A stretch of DNA of 64,000 nucleotides, taken from NCBI GenBank assembly GCA_007713455.1, contig VMRT01000002.1, forward strand, positions 186,001 to 250,000, given 5' to 3'. Under the pieces are notes generated by a model that searched no databases, had not been told where the DNA came from, and saw only the letters and a list, made by a program, of their open reading frames with translations. This document shows, one piece after another, positions 47,271 to 57,736 of this stretch. Position 1 is the first letter of the stretch, and every line of letters starts with the position of its first letter. Source of the stretch: Pseudomonas sp. Lineage in GTDB: Bacteria > Pseudomonadota > Gammaproteobacteria > Pseudomonadales > Pseudomonadaceae. A program made the translations under genes and the position numbers.

Positions 47271-48665
47271 ATGGCGGTCTATAACTACGATTTGGTGGTA
47301 TTGGGTTCCGGTCCGGCCGGGGAGGGCGCGGCAATAAATGCCGTCAAGGCGGGACGCAAGGTCGCCGTGGTAGATAACCGTCCGCTGGTTGGGGGCAACT
47401 GCACACACTTGGGCACCATCCCGTCCAAGGCCTTGCGCCATTCGGTACGGCAGATCATGCAGTACAACACCAACCCGCTGTTCCGCCAGATCGGCGAACC
47501 ACGCTGGTTCTCCTTTCCGGACGTGCTGAAGAGTGCCGAGAAGATCATCAGCAAGCAGGTCACTTCCCGCACGAGTTACTACGCGCGTAACCGCATCGAT
47601 ACCTTCTTCGGGACTGCCAGCTTCTCCGATGAGCAGAGCGTCGAAGTGGTCTGCCTCAATGGCATGGTGGAAAAGCTGGTTGCCAGCCAGTTCGTCATCG
47701 CCACCGGCTCGCGCCCGTATCGACCGGCTGATATCGACTTCAATCACCCGCGTATCTACGACAGCGACACCATTCTTACTCTCAGTCACACGCCGCGCCG
47801 GATGATCATCTACGGGGCCGGCGTCATCGGTTGCGAATATGCATCGATCTTCAGCGGTCTGGGCGTGCTGGTCGACCTGATCGACAACCGCGAGCAGCTG
47901 CTCAGCTTCCTCGATGACGAGATTTCCGATGCGCTCAGCTATCACCTGCGCAACAACAACGTGCTGATTCGCCACAACGAAGAGTACGAGCGGGTCGAGG
48001 GGCTGGAGAACGGCGTCATCCTGCATCTCAAGTCGGGCAAGAAGATCAAGGCAGACGCATTCCTCTGGAGCAACGGACGTACCGGCAATACCGACAAGCT
48101 CGGGCTGGAGAACATCGGGCTCAAGGCCAACAGTCGTGGTCAGGTCCAGGTTGATGAGCACTACCGCACCGAGATCGGCAATATCTACGCTGCCGGCGAT
48201 GTGATCGGTTGGCCGTCGCTGGCCAGTGCCGCTTATGACCAAGGCCGTTCGGCGGCGGGCAGTATCGTCGAGAATGACTCCTGGCGTTTCGTCGATGACG
48301 TACCGACCGGTATCTACACCATTCCCGAGATCAGCTCGATCGGCAAGAATGAGCGCGAACTGACCCAGGCGAAGATTCCCTATGAAGTCGGCAAGGCGTT
48401 CTTCAAAAGCATGGCGCGGGCGCAGATTTCGTTCGAGCCAGTGGGCATGCTGAAGATTCTCTTCCACCGCGAAACGCTGGAAGTGCTCGGTGTGCACTGC
48501 TTCGGTTATCAGGCTTCGGAGATCGTGCACATTGGCCAGGCGATCATGAACCAGAAGGGGCCGGCGAACAGCATCAAGTACTTCGTCAACACCACCTTCA
48601 ACTACCCGACAATGGCCGAAGCCTACCGCGTCGCTGCGTTCGACGGGCTCAACCGGCTTTTTTGA
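47271..48665 (+). CDS. sthA: soluble pyridine nucleotide transhydrogenase
   Basis: 464 residues, the usual length. Exchanges reducing equivalents between NADPH and NAD+. FAD motif [11 protein letters not shown] and [18 protein letters not shown], in which the second redox cysteine of related disulfide reductases is replaced by threonine, as is normal for SthA. ATG 47271 follows AGGAG; the longer frame to 47184 lacks support. It balances NADPH made by Zwf and the GapN-like enzyme. Confidence 0.96.
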   Translation: MAVYNYDLVVLGSGPAGEGAAINAVKAGRKVAVVDNRPLVGGNCTHLGTIPSKALRHSVRQIMQYNTNPLFRQIGEPRWFSFPDVLKSAEKIISKQVTSRTSYYARNRIDTFFGTASFSDEQSVEVVCLNGMVEKLVASQFVIATGSRPYRPADIDFNHPRIYDSDTILTLSHTPRRMIIYGAGVIGCEYASIFSGLGVLVDLIDNREQLLSFLDDEISDALSYHLRNNNVLIRHNEEYERVEGLENGVILHLKSGKKIKADAFLWSNGRTGNTDKLGLENIGLKANSRGQVQVDEHYRTEIGNIYAAGDVIGWPSLASAAYDQGRSAAGSIVENDSWRFVDDVPTGIYTIPEISSIGKNERELTQAKIPYEVGKAFFKSMARAQISFEPVGMLKILFHRETLEVLGVHCFGYQASEIVHIGQAIMNQKGPANSIKYFVNTTFNYPTMAEAYRVAAFDGLNRLF

Positions 48666-48762
48666 GAAGCTCCGGCCGCTGGCCTGAGGCGGCTGGAGAG
48701 GGCGGCGACTCTCGTGATTGGCATTGGCCTAACCGGGAGAGCTTCTGATCAGGTGAGGGCGA

Positions 48763-48789
48763 ATCCGGCAGCGGCCTGCGCTGCCGGAT
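48763..48789. terminator. hairpin between convergent sthA and glpQ-like gene
   Basis: Perfect 11-bp stem ATCCGGCAGCG / CGCTGCCGGAT with a 5-base loop, in the 143-base gap between convergent genes; likely terminates both. Confidence 0.65.
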
Positions 48790-48808
48790 CGTGCCGCGGT
48801 GTTGGCTG

Positions 48809-49531
48809 TCAGGATCGCGATAGCGTACTGACAGCCAGGCTGGGGTAGTCGGTGATCAGGCTGTCGACGCCGAAGTCGGCCAGGCGGCGCATCAAGGCTG
48901 GTTCATTGACTGTCCACACCGATACATGCAGGCCCTGTTTACGCGCTTTTTCCAGGCGCTCCGGGGTGCACAGCGTCCACTTCAATGCCAGCAGGCTGCA
49001 GCCATATTGACGGGCGACCTTCAGTGGGTCTAGCCAGTTGTACTCGGCTACCAGCCCGCGTGATATCTCCGGCGCCAGCCGGTTCAGCGCACGCAGGACT
49101 TCACGAGAACTCGACGTGACGGTGATGCGATCGAGCAACCGATGCTGTTCGGCCAGCTCCTTGATTGCCATGACCGTACGCGCGGCGCGCACCCGTGAAG
49201 CACTCTTGACCTCAAGCTGCCAGTGCTCGAAATCGCATTTTTCGAACAGCTCGCTCAGCCTCGGAATAGGGCAGGGTGTCTTCCAGCCAGGTCCGCCTTC
49301 CCGGGCGTCGTAGTTCACAAGCTCGTCGGCATCATGTTGCACGACTTTTCCCCGGCGACCGGTGGTGCGCTTGAGTGTCGGGTCGTGGATGACCATCAAT
49401 TCGCCGTCGCGGGAAAGATGCAGATCCAGCTCGCAGCGGCGCACGCCGTGCTGGAGGCATTGCTCGAAGCTCACCAGGGTGTTTTCTGGCGCTTCGCCCT
49501 TGGCGCCGCGATGGCCGTAGATGAGTGTCAC
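48809..49531 (-). CDS. glycerophosphodiester phosphodiesterase, UgpQ-like
   Basis: 240 residues, GDPD TIM barrel. Catalytic residues are in GHRGAKGEAPENT (H7, R8, E14), CELDLHLS and VIHDP. No signal peptide, so cytoplasmic like UgpQ, hydrolysing glycerophosphodiesters to glycerol-3-phosphate and an alcohol. Its start overlaps the stop of the small secreted protein upstream. Confidence 0.9.
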   Translation of the reverse strand: MTLIYGHRGAKGEAPENTLVSFEQCLQHGVRRCELDLHLSRDGELMVIHDPTLKRTTGRRGKVVQHDADELVNYDAREGGPGWKTPCPIPRLSELFEKCDFEHWQLEVKSASRVRAARTVMAIKELAEQHRLLDRITVTSSSREVLRALNRLAPEISRGLVAEYNWLDPLKVARQYGCSLLALKWTLCTPERLEKARKQGLHVSVWTVNEPALMRRLADFGVDSLITDYPSLAVSTLSRS

Positions 49532-49836
49532 GGTTGCAAGTCTTCCTTAGGGGGGGATGGGGTGCGTTGATGATGGCGCACGCTGTTGATCACCCGGTCG
49601 CCTTCGAAGTACACGGAAAACTCCCGGTAATCCCAGCGGGTGATCGGCGGCTGGCCGACGGCGGGTCGCTCTTCATCGGCCAGGCCGAAGCGGTCCAGAA
49701 CCTGGTTCTTCGAGTCGCCACGACTAGGCATGGTCATTTCCGGCAGGCCTTGTTGGCCAACAGGTATCCGAATGTCTTCGGCGAACAGGGGTGGACTGAA
49801 TGTCAGTACTAGCAGCAGAGTCGCCAGGCGGCGCAT
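49528..49836 (-). CDS. small secreted protein, BamE-like pattern
   Basis: 102 residues with a signal peptide (cleavage after LFA, about residue 19). The mature part has the order seen in BamE/SmpA-like folds: SRGDSKNQVLDRFG, a proline loop, then TRWDYREFSVYFEGDRVINSV. No lipobox. It overlaps the phosphodiesterase gene by four bases. Function unknown. Confidence 0.75.
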   Translation of the reverse strand: MRRLATLLLVLTFSPPLFAEDIRIPVGQQGLPEMTMPSRGDSKNQVLDRFGLADEERPAVGQPPITRWDYREFSVYFEGDRVINSVRHHQRTPSPPKEDLQP

Positions 49837-49839
49837 CGG

Positions 49840-50412
49840 TCAATCTCCTTGCAGGCTTTCCAGGGCCAGGCGCCGCTCCAGCGCCTGTTTCTGCAGGATA
49901 TGTCGTGCGAGCAACTGTCGCTGTGCATCAGTCAACGCTTCGAACTCTGTGCCGATATCGTAACGCCCGTCATCCATCGGCGTGCAGTAGATGACCCGCG
50001 CGGCCAGCACAAGGCCAAGTCCCTGGGGCAGCAGAATCAGCTTCAGCGTGAGCCCCTCTCCTTCAGCCTTGGGCTGCTCGCTGGCGAAGCTGATACCGCC
50101 TTCGGACAATATCACCGGCTGCGGTGCGCCCTGATCCTTCAGCAGATCCTGCGCCAGTGCCTGGCCCAGGAGTTCGATTCGTTTGTTCTGCACCTTCAGG
50201 TAATTGGCCAGCGTGCGATTGCTCTCGGCAATCTGCCGCAACAAATGCTGCGCTTCGAAATCAAGTTGGTGCAGCTCGCCGAGCAGGCTGAAAAGCGGCG
50301 GTAGGGGCGCTGCGTCGGCCTCCTGGCCTTGGCCGGCCGGGATGATTTCCAGTGCCACACGATCCTCGATACGGTAGTATTCGCGGCGTTCTTCAGTGTC
50401 TTGTGTCGGCAT
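49840..50412 (-). CDS. PilZ-domain protein
   Basis: 190 residues. RREYYRIEDR at the start gives the RxxxR half of the c-di-GMP motif, and ILSEGGISF (residues about 120-128) gives the D/NxSxxG half in variant form. A helical segment separates the two, so this is not a minimal PilZ. ATG 50410-50412; the open frame continues antisense through lolC but has no coding look there. Divergent from lolC; three bases upstream of the small secreted gene. Confidence 0.8.
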   Translation of the reverse strand: MPTQDTEERREYYRIEDRVALEIIPAGQGQEADAAPLPPLFSLLGELHQLDFEAQHLLRQIAESNRTLANYLKVQNKRIELLGQALAQDLLKDQGAPQPVILSEGGISFASEQPKAEGEGLTLKLILLPQGLGLVLAARVIYCTPMDDGRYDIGTEFEALTDAQRQLLARHILQKQALERRLALESLQGD

Positions 50413-50511
50413 GGCGATACCCGGGATGCAGTAATGGCCAGAGTGTATCAGGCCCCGCGGTGACGTCAGCTGCATGTTGTTTTTTCCCCCGCCAGCGAAC
50501 CCGTCGATCTT

Positions 50512-51759
50512 ATGTTCAGACCGCTGTCCGTCTTTATCGGCGCGCGTTACACCCGCGCCAGACGTCGTAGCCTCTTCGTCTCCTTCATCTCCCTGACATC
50601 CATGATCGGGCTCGCCCTGGGTGTGCTGGTGATGATCGTCGTGCTTTCCGTGATGAACGGCTTTGATCACGAGATGCGTACCCGCGTGTTGGGCATGGTG
50701 CCCCATGCGACGATCGAACGCCCGACGCCAATCGGCGACTGGCAGACACTTGGGAAGCGCCTCGAAGGGCACCCCCAGGTCGCGGCGACGGCACCTTTCA
50801 TTCAAAGCCAGGGGTTGCTGACCCATCAGGGGCAGGTGACCAAAATCCTGATCAACGCAGTGGATCCCGAGGCCGAACGGCGGGTTTCGATCATCGATCA
50901 GTTTTTCCGCGAAGGTTCGCTGGACGATCTCGCCGCAGGCGAGTTCGGCATCGTCATCGGTGACAAGGCTGCGACCAAGCTCGGTGTCGGCGTGGGGGAC
51001 AAGATCACCTTCGTGGCGCCCGAAGTCACCGTGACTCCAGCGGGGATGTTCCCGCGCATGAAGCGTTTTACTGTGACCGGAATCTTTCATGTCGGAGCTG
51101 GCGAGATCGATGGCTACGTTGCGCTGGCGAACATCGCTGACATAGCACGGCTGCAGCGCTGGAAGTCGGACCAGGTCCAGGGGGTTCGTCTGCGTTTCGA
51201 CGACCTGTTCCAGGCGCCCCGCATTGCCTGGGAGCTGGCCGGCCAGCTCGGCGACGATTTCTATTCCCGTGACTGGACCCGCACCCATGGCAACCTGTAC
51301 CAGGCGATTCGCATGGAGAAGGCCATGATCGGACTGTTGCTGCTGCTGATCGTGGCGGTGGCGGCGTTCAACATCATTTCGACGCTGGTGATGGTAGTAA
51401 CCGACAAGCGCGGCGATATCGCCATCCTTCGCACGCTGGGCGCGACGCCGAAACAGATCATGGCGATATTCATGGTCCAGGGTACGGTGATCGGCGTCGT
51501 CGGCACCTTGGTCGGGGCGCTGCTGGGCATGTTCGCGGCAGTCAATGTCAGCAGCTGGATCGCGGCCCTGGAACGCCTGATCGGACACAAGTTTCTCAGC
51601 GCCGACGTCTATTTCATCGACTATCTGCCGTCACGGCTGATGGCGGCCGACGTCATCCAGGTCTGTGTTGCCGCGCTGGTCCTGAGTTTCCTCGCGACCC
51701 TGTATCCGGCCTGGCGCGCTGCGCGCACCCAGCCGGCAGAGGCGCTACGTTATGAGTGA
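50512..51759 (+). CDS. lolC: Lipoprotein-releasing ABC permease, LolC position
   Basis: 415 residues: four membrane helices, with a large periplasmic MacB-like domain after the first and an FtsX domain at the C-terminus. Paralogous to the gene after lolD (both begin [10 protein letters not shown]). With LolD it extracts lipoproteins from the inner membrane for LolA. Named by position in lolC-lolD-lolE; C and E roles were not separated by sequence. Confidence 0.9.
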   Translation: MFRPLSVFIGARYTRARRRSLFVSFISLTSMIGLALGVLVMIVVLSVMNGFDHEMRTRVLGMVPHATIERPTPIGDWQTLGKRLEGHPQVAATAPFIQSQGLLTHQGQVTKILINAVDPEAERRVSIIDQFFREGSLDDLAAGEFGIVIGDKAATKLGVGVGDKITFVAPEVTVTPAGMFPRMKRFTVTGIFHVGAGEIDGYVALANIADIARLQRWKSDQVQGVRLRFDDLFQAPRIAWELAGQLGDDFYSRDWTRTHGNLYQAIRMEKAMIGLLLLLIVAVAAFNIISTLVMVVTDKRGDIAILRTLGATPKQIMAIFMVQGTVIGVVGTLVGALLGMFAAVNVSSWIAALERLIGHKFLSADVYFIDYLPSRLMAADVIQVCVAALVLSFLATLYPAWRAARTQPAEALRYE

Positions 51760-52465
51760 ACAGGTTATGAACGAGCTTTCTTCGCAAAAGCACGCGGTGC
51801 TGAGCTGCCGCAATCTTGGCAAACGCTACGAGCAGGGTCCGGAGTCGGTGGAAGTGCTGTCCGGCCTGCAACTCGAGTTGTTCCCGGGGCAGCGCGTCGC
51901 CATCGTCGGCAGTTCCGGCTCGGGCAAGAGCACCCTGTTGAACCTGCTTGGCGGGCTGGATACGCCCAGTGAGGGCAGTGTCTGGCTGGCCGGTGAGGAG
52001 CTTTCGGCGCTCAACGAAAAGGATCGCGGGTTATTGCGTAACCGCGCGCTGGGCTTCGTTTACCAGTTCCATCACCTGCTCGCCGAATTCACTGCACTGG
52101 AGAACGTCTGTATGCCGTTGCTGATCGGGCGGACGCCGATCCCGGAAGCGCGGCAGAAGGCCGCTGCGCTGTTGACGCGTGTCGGACTCGGGCATCGCCT
52201 CGAGCACAAGCCGGCGGAGCTCTCGGGCGGTGAGCGCCAGCGTGTGGCGATTGCACGGGCGCTGGTGAATGAGCCGGCGCTGGTACTGCTCGACGAACCT
52301 ACCGGAAATCTTGACCATCACACGGCGCAAGGCATCCAGGACCTCATGCTGGAGCTCAGCAAGTCGTTGCAGACCGCCTTCCTGGTGGTTACCCATGACC
52401 GTCAGCTTGCCGCGCAGATGGATCAGATCCTGCGGTTGGAAGACGGACGTCTGGTGGTCGAATGA
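51752..52465 (+). CDS. lolD: Lipoprotein-releasing ABC ATPase LolD
   Basis: 237 residues. Walker [10 protein letters not shown], signature [15 protein letters not shown], Walker [16 protein letters not shown] 51752 overlaps lolC by eight bases; a second ATG at 51767 is possible. Energises lipoprotein release. Confidence 0.95.
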   Translation: MSEQVMNELSSQKHAVLSCRNLGKRYEQGPESVEVLSGLQLELFPGQRVAIVGSSGSGKSTLLNLLGGLDTPSEGSVWLAGEELSALNEKDRGLLRNRALGFVYQFHHLLAEFTALENVCMPLLIGRTPIPEARQKAAALLTRVGLGHRLEHKPAELSGGERQRVAIARALVNEPALVLLDEPTGNLDHHTAQGIQDLMLELSKSLQTAFLVVTHDRQLAAQMDQILRLEDGRLVVE

Positions 52466-53709
52466 TGTTCAGGCCTCTGAGTGTCTTTATCGGCAGCCGC
52501 TACACCCGTGCCAAGCGGCGCAACCATTTCATCTCGTTCATCTCCCTGACCTCGCTGATCGGCCTGGCACTTGGCGTGTTGGCGATGATCATGGTCCTGT
52601 CCGTGATGAACGGATTTCAGCGCGAGATGAGTTCGCGCATCCTCGGGATGGTGTCCCACGCCACCGTCATCGGTGATCAGCCATTGGACGACTGGCAGGC
52701 TGTCGCGTCGCGCCTGTCGGCGCATCCTCAGATCGTCGGCAGCGCGCCCGTCACCCAGCTCGAAGGCATGCTGTCATTCAAAGGCAGCATGCAGCCGATA
52801 CAGATCAGCGGTATCGATCCGCAGGCTGAGGCGCATGTTTCCATTGTTGGAGATCGCCTCGTTGGGGGCAGTCTGGATGCGCTGAAACCGGGTGAGTTCG
52901 GCGTCATCATCGGCTTGATGACCGCCCGGCGCTTCGGTCTGAAGCTGGGCGACAAGTTGACGCTGATCGTGCCGGAAGTGAGCTCCTCGCCCGGTGGAGT
53001 CACACCTCGCATGCAGCGCCTGAATGTGGTTGGCGTGTTCAAGGTAGGCGCCGATCTGGACGGCAGCCTGGGGATGATCCACCGCGCCGATGCTGCGCAG
53101 ATACATCGTTGGGCGCCGCAGCAGGTGCAAGGCGTGCGGCTTAAGCTGAGCGACCTGTATCGTGCGCCGGAGGTGGCGGCGCAAGTGGCTGAAATGCTCG
53201 GTGATGGCTACCGCGTGGAGGACTGGTCTTATACGCAGGGCAGCCTATTCAGCGCGATGAAGATGGAAAAGACCATGATTGGCCTGTTGTTGATGCTGAT
53301 CGTTGCGGTGGCGGCCTTCAATATCATTGCGACACTGATCATGGTCGTTGCCGACAAGCGAGCCGATATCGCGATTCTGCGCACGCTTGGCGCGACTCCA
53401 CGGCAGATCATGTCGATCTTCATGGTTCAGGGCAGCATCATTGGCTTCAGTGGCACCGTGATAGGCGTGATTCTGGGCGTACTCGGTGCGCTGAACGTAA
53501 GTGCTCTGGTGGCCTGGCTGGAAAAAGTGTCAGGCCAGCATATCTTTAGTTCCGACGTTTACTTCATCAGCACCCTGCCATCGGAGCTGCGTCTGGAGGA
53601 CGTCGTGCTGGTATCGGTCGCGGCGCTGACCTTGAGCTTCTTGGCTACGCTCTATCCGGCATGGCGAGCCGCGCAGACCCAGCCGGCCGAGGCGCTGCGC
53701 TACGAGTGA
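52465..53709 (+). CDS. lolE: Lipoprotein-releasing ABC permease, LolE position
   Basis: 414 residues, same architecture as the lolC product. I start at ATG 52465 so that it begins [10 protein letters not shown] like its paralogue; ATG 52462 is one codon earlier and overlaps the lolD stop. Presence of two different permeases means a LolCDE heteromer, not the LolF type. Confidence 0.92.
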   Translation: MFRPLSVFIGSRYTRAKRRNHFISFISLTSLIGLALGVLAMIMVLSVMNGFQREMSSRILGMVSHATVIGDQPLDDWQAVASRLSAHPQIVGSAPVTQLEGMLSFKGSMQPIQISGIDPQAEAHVSIVGDRLVGGSLDALKPGEFGVIIGLMTARRFGLKLGDKLTLIVPEVSSSPGGVTPRMQRLNVVGVFKVGADLDGSLGMIHRADAAQIHRWAPQQVQGVRLKLSDLYRAPEVAAQVAEMLGDGYRVEDWSYTQGSLFSAMKMEKTMIGLLLMLIVAVAAFNIIATLIMVVADKRADIAILRTLGATPRQIMSIFMVQGSIIGFSGTVIGVILGVLGALNVSALVAWLEKVSGQHIFSSDVYFISTLPSELRLEDVVLVSVAALTLSFLATLYPAWRAAQTQPAEALRYE

Positions 53710-53715
53710 TGGCCG

Positions 53716-54231
53716 TTAGCGCCGGCCGTTCTGCCGCCGGCGCCAGCTGCGCCCGACCCACCAGCGCCAGTAAGCCTGAGTTAGAACGTAGCCGAGAATG
53801 GCGAAAACGACGCCCGAAACCAGCGAGCCCAGATACAGCGGCTGCCAGTTGTGCTGCAGCATGTGACTTACCCAGGCCAGGCTCAATTCTGCCGGCATGT
53901 CAGAGGCCGGTGTATCCAGCAGCCAGGTTCCGACCTTGTAATTGCAATAGAACACCGGAGGCATGGTCAGCGGGTTGGTCAGCCAGACCAAACCTACCGC
54001 GATGGGCAGATTGGCTCTCGCGGGAAGTGCACAGACGGCTGCCGCGAGCATCTGCATGGGCATCGGAATCATCGCCCAAAACAGGCCGATAGCCATGGCT
54101 CGCGCCACCGAGTGCCTATTGAGATGCCAGAGATTGGGATCGTGAATCAGCGCGCCGAGAAAACGCAGGGACTTGTTAGTCTTGATGCGATCGGGGTGCG
54201 GCATGTAGCGTTTGAAAAAGCGACGCGGCAT
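53716..54231 (-). CDS. DUF2062 membrane protein
   Basis: 171 residues. The DUF2062 core is seen in FWAMIPMPMQM, LTNPLTMPPVFYCNY and a C-terminal membrane pair. Two to three helices, basic N- and C-termini. ATG 54229-54231; a longer frame to 54345 has no ribosome site. Only six bases separate its stop from the lolE stop. Role not established. Confidence 0.85.
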   Translation of the reverse strand: MPRRFFKRYMPHPDRIKTNKSLRFLGALIHDPNLWHLNRHSVARAMAIGLFWAMIPMPMQMLAAAVCALPARANLPIAVGLVWLTNPLTMPPVFYCNYKVGTWLLDTPASDMPAELSLAWVSHMLQHNWQPLYLGSLVSGVVFAILGYVLTQAYWRWWVGRSWRRRQNGRR

Positions 54232-54381
54232 GAAGGTTCTCTGGCAGGCTGCAGCCCGGCGATTATGCCTCGAATCGCGATGCGGCGCTGACAGGAGTTT
54301 TGTGACATTAGGTCTACGCCCGCGACAAATTGACCATCCGCCCACAGCGGTCCCGGAATGGATTCCAGGAGTCGAAAAAGC

Positions 54382-56607
54382 ATGCGCACATGGATGTTGG
54401 CGCTCGCGGCAGGCCTCGTCTTGCCCCGTTTCTTACCGGCGTTGCCCTCTGTCTGGATCTTGTGCGTGCTTGGCGTGCTGGGGGGCTTGCTGCTTTCGCG
54501 TCGGCGCTGGGCGTCGTCTGGGTTGCTTCTCCTCGGGTTCGCCTGGGCATGCTGGCAGTGCCAGAGTGCTATTGATGATCGCCTGCCCGTTTCGCAAGAT
54601 GGCCGGACATACTGGATCCAGGGGACGGTCAGTGGATTGCCCTCCAGCACGGGCGATGTCGTGCGCTTCGAGTTGGAGGATATCGAGTCGAGGCATGCCG
54701 GGCTGCCGTCAAAGGTGCGTCTGTCCTGGTGCGGCGGCCCGCAAGTGCGGGCCGGCGAGCGCTGGCGGCTTGCGGCTCGACTGAAACGTCCGCGTGGCCT
54801 GGTCAATCCGCATGCGTTCGACTACGAAGCCTGGTTGCTGGCGCGTCGCATTGGCGCGACCGGTTCGGTCAAGGCGGGAGAGCGCCTCTTCGCGCCGCAC
54901 TCCGTGAATAGTTGGCGCGACCGCTTGAGGCTCCGTCTGATGGAGGTCTCCGCGTCCGGTCGACAAGGCGCGATCGCGGCACTGGTGGTCGGTGATGACT
55001 CCGGCCTGAGTCGTGAGGATTGGCAGGTGTTGCAGGACACCGGCACGGTGCACCTGATGGTCATATCCGGACAGCACATCGGCATGCTGGCTGGCTTGCT
55101 ATACGGACTGGTTGCGCTAGCAGCTCGATGGGGCTTCTGGCCCAGCCGTTGGCCCTGGCTTCCATGCGCATGCGCGTTGGCTCTCGCTGGTGCGCTTTCC
55201 TATGGATGGCTTGCGGGGTTCGATGTGCCGGTGCGTCGTGCGTGCCTCATGGTCGCGGTGGTCCTGCTCTGGCGCTTGCGCTTTCGTCATTTAGGTGTCT
55301 GGCAGCCGCTGTTGCTGGCGCTGAATGGTGTCCTGCTGGTCGATCCCCTGGTCTCGTTGCAGCCGGGGTTTTGGCTCTCATTCGGGGCCGTTGCGGTGCT
55401 CGCGCTGGCGTTCTCCGGTCGGCTCGGCCGATGGAAGTGGTGGGCGACGCTGACGCGCGCCCAATGGGCAGCTTCCCTCGGCCTGCTGCCTCTGTTACTG
55501 ACGCTGGGACTGCCGGTCAGCGCCAGCGGGCCTTTGGCCAATCTGATTGCCGTACCCTGGGTAAGCCTCACCGTTCCCTTCGCGCTGCTCGGTACGTTGC
55601 TTCTGCCGTTGGGCGCTATCGGCGAGACGCTACTCTGGTTGGTCGGCACCTCGCTGGCGCTGCTGTTCGAGCTGCTGTCCGCCATGGCTACCTGGCAACC
55701 CGCTTGGCTGGCGGTCGGTATACCCATCTGGGCCTTGCTGATGATTGGGCTGGGTGTGCTGTTGATGTTATTGCCGTCAGGTGTGCCGGTGCGTGCGCTC
55801 GGACTGGTGCTCCTGGCGCCGTTGGTGTATCCCCCGTATTCCGAAGTAGCCGAAGGACGGGCGCAGGTCTCGGTGCTAGATGTGGGGCAGGGGCTTTCGG
55901 TACTGGTGCGGACCCGGGAGCACGCGTTGCTCTACGATGCGGGACCGAGGCAGGGTGATTTCGATACCGGCGAGCGTGTCGTGTTCCCGTCGCTGCGAAG
56001 CCTGGGCGTGAAGAGGCTGGACATACTGCTGCTGAGCCATGCGGATATCGATCATTCCGGTGGCGCTCAGGCGATCCGTCGACTGCTTCCGGTCGCGCGG
56101 ACCGTCAGTGGGGAGCCGCAACGACATGCGACCGATCTGAATGCCAAGCCCTGTGAAAACGGTGCCGAGTGGCGGTGGAACGGCGTGCGTTTCAGTCTCT
56201 GGCAATGGCAGGCGGCCCGGGAAAGCAATCAGACGTCATGCGTTCTGCTGGTCGAGGCCAATGGCGAACGGGTGCTGCTTACCGGCGATATCGATCAGGC
56301 CGCGGAGCAGGCGTTGCTGCTCAGCGGACAGGACGTAAAGGCGCAGTGGTTGCTATTGCCTCATCACGGCAGCCGCAGCTCATCGTCGGAGCCATTCCTG
56401 CGAGCGGTGGAACCGAGCGCCGCGCTGATCTCGCGCAGCCTGCACAACGCTTTCGGTCATCCTCATCCGACTGTGACCGCTCGCCTCGAAGCGTCCGCGA
56501 TCGACATTTACGACACCGCCTTGCACGGCGCGATCCGCATCGATCTCGGCGATTTCTCGGGGGCGGAGATACAACGTGCGGAACGTCGGTTCTGGCGGGA
56601 AAAATGA
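54382..56607 (+). CDS. comEC: DNA uptake channel ComEC/Rec2
   Basis: 741 residues. Inner-membrane channel for single-stranded DNA in natural transformation. N-terminal helices and OB-like soluble domain, the Competence domain with many helices (about 210-480), then a metallo-beta-lactamase domain with SHADIDHSGG near residue 555 and a later LPHHGSRSS. I chose ATG 54382, ten bases after AGGAG; ATG 54358 is also possible. P. stutzeri is a classical naturally competent species. Confidence 0.93.
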   Translation: MRTWMLALAAGLVLPRFLPALPSVWILCVLGVLGGLLLSRRRWASSGLLLLGFAWACWQCQSAIDDRLPVSQDGRTYWIQGTVSGLPSSTGDVVRFELEDIESRHAGLPSKVRLSWCGGPQVRAGERWRLAARLKRPRGLVNPHAFDYEAWLLARRIGATGSVKAGERLFAPHSVNSWRDRLRLRLMEVSASGRQGAIAALVVGDDSGLSREDWQVLQDTGTVHLMVISGQHIGMLAGLLYGLVALAARWGFWPSRWPWLPCACALALAGALSYGWLAGFDVPVRRACLMVAVVLLWRLRFRHLGVWQPLLLALNGVLLVDPLVSLQPGFWLSFGAVAVLALAFSGRLGRWKWWATLTRAQWAASLGLLPLLLTLGLPVSASGPLANLIAVPWVSLTVPFALLGTLLLPLGAIGETLLWLVGTSLALLFELLSAMATWQPAWLAVGIPIWALLMIGLGVLLMLLPSGVPVRALGLVLLAPLVYPPYSEVAEGRAQVSVLDVGQGLSVLVRTREHALLYDAGPRQGDFDTGERVVFPSLRSLGVKRLDILLLSHADIDHSGGAQAIRRLLPVARTVSGEPQRHATDLNAKPCENGAEWRWNGVRFSLWQWQAARESNQTSCVLLVEANGERVLLTGDIDQAAEQALLLSGQDVKAQWLLLPHHGSRSSSSEPFLRAVEPSAALISRSLHNAFGHPHPTVTARLEASAIDIYDTALHGAIRIDLGDFSGAEIQRAERRFWREK

Positions 56608-56678
56608 GAACGGCGGCCGTCGGCGACCCCTCGACCCTATGCTAGAGTGGCGCCACTTTTTCGAGGGGGATTCATCTC

Positions 56679-57311
56679 GTGTGGGAGCTGGTCAAAGCAG
56701 GCGGCTGGATAATGCTGCCAATCATCCTGTGTTCCATCGCCGCCGCCGGCATCGTTGCTGAGCGCCTGTGGACGCTGCGCCCGAGTCGTGTCACGCCGCC
56801 GCATCTGCTTGGCCAGGTGTGGAAGTGGATCAAGGACAAGAAACTAAGCAACCAGAAGCTCAAGGAGCTGCGCGCGGATTCGCCTTTGGGCGAGATTCTT
56901 GCCGCCGGCCTCAGCAACTCCAAGCGTGGTCGCGAGATCATGAAGGAATGCATCGAGGAAGCCGCGGCCAGGGTCGTTCACGACCTCGAGCGTTACCTCA
57001 ACGCGCTGGGCACCATTGCCGGCATCGCGCCCTTGCTCGGGCTGCTGGGTACGGTGCTGGGCATGATCGAAATCTTCAGTGCCTTTATGGACTCGGGCAT
57101 GGCCAATGCGCCCCTGCTCGCCGGCGGCATCGCCAAAGCGCTGATCACCACCGCGGCTGGCCTGATGGTGGGTATCCCAGCGCTGTTCTTCCATCGTTTC
57201 CTGCAACGCCGCGTCGACGAGCTGGTCGTTGGCATGGAGCAGGAAGCGATCAAGCTGGTGGAAGTGGTGCAGGGCGACCGCGATGTCGATCTCGGTGAGG
57301 ACAAGGCGTGA
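56679..57311 (+). CDS. exbB: ExbB/TolQ-family proton channel subunit
   Basis: 210 residues, three membrane helices of the MotA/TolQ/ExbB type; GIAPLLGLLGTVLGMIE is the signature. GTG 56679 with GGGGGA upstream. With the next gene it forms a proton-driven motor; the pair stands alone without a tonB or tolA gene, so its energised partner is not visible here. Confidence 0.88.
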   Translation: MWELVKAGGWIMLPIILCSIAAAGIVAERLWTLRPSRVTPPHLLGQVWKWIKDKKLSNQKLKELRADSPLGEILAAGLSNSKRGREIMKECIEEAAARVVHDLERYLNALGTIAGIAPLLGLLGTVLGMIEIFSAFMDSGMANAPLLAGGIAKALITTAAGLMVGIPALFFHRFLQRRVDELVVGMEQEAIKLVEVVQGDRDVDLGEDKA

Positions 57312-57736
57312 AATTCCGTCGCAAACCCCGGGAGAACGTGGAGATTGGGCTGGCACCGCTGATCGACGTGGTGTTCATCCTGCTGTTGTTCTTCGTCGTC
57401 ACCACGACCTTCACCCGTGAAACGCAGCTCAAGGTCGATCTTCCGGAAGCCGCCAGCGGTACGCCGCCCCAGGATGCCGAGGTCCGTCAGCTGGAAGTGC
57501 TGATCGACGTGGCCGGCAATTATTCGCTCAACGGCAAAGCGCTCTTGAAGAGCGACCTCAATTCGCTGATGGCGGCGTTGAGCAAGGAATCAGGCGGCGA
57601 CAATCGGCTGCCGATGGTCATCAGCGCCGATGGTAAGACCCCGCATCAGGCGGTGATCACCGCGATGGATGCCGCCGGCAAGCTGGGCTTCGGCCAACTG
57701 CGCATCACCACGGTCGAGGCGCAGGCCTCTCCCTGA
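57308..57736 (+). CDS. exbD: ExbD/TolR-family protein
   Basis: 142 residues: short cytoplasmic N-terminus, one membrane helix with the proton-binding aspartate in [14 protein letters not shown], then a periplasmic domain. GTG start overlaps the exbB stop; stop overlaps lpxK by one base. Confidence 0.9.
   Translation: MKFRRKPRENVEIGLAPLIDVVFILLLFFVVTTTFTRETQLKVDLPEAASGTPPQDAEVRQLEVLIDVAGNYSLNGKALLKSDLNSLMAALSKESGGDNRLPMVISADGKTPHQAVITAMDAAGKLGFGQLRITTVEAQASP

Noticed and set aside
50413..51588. N-terminal extension of the PilZ frame antisense through lolC
   Set aside because: The extension is complementary to the LolC coding sequence; the PilZ protein begins at its own ATG at 50412.
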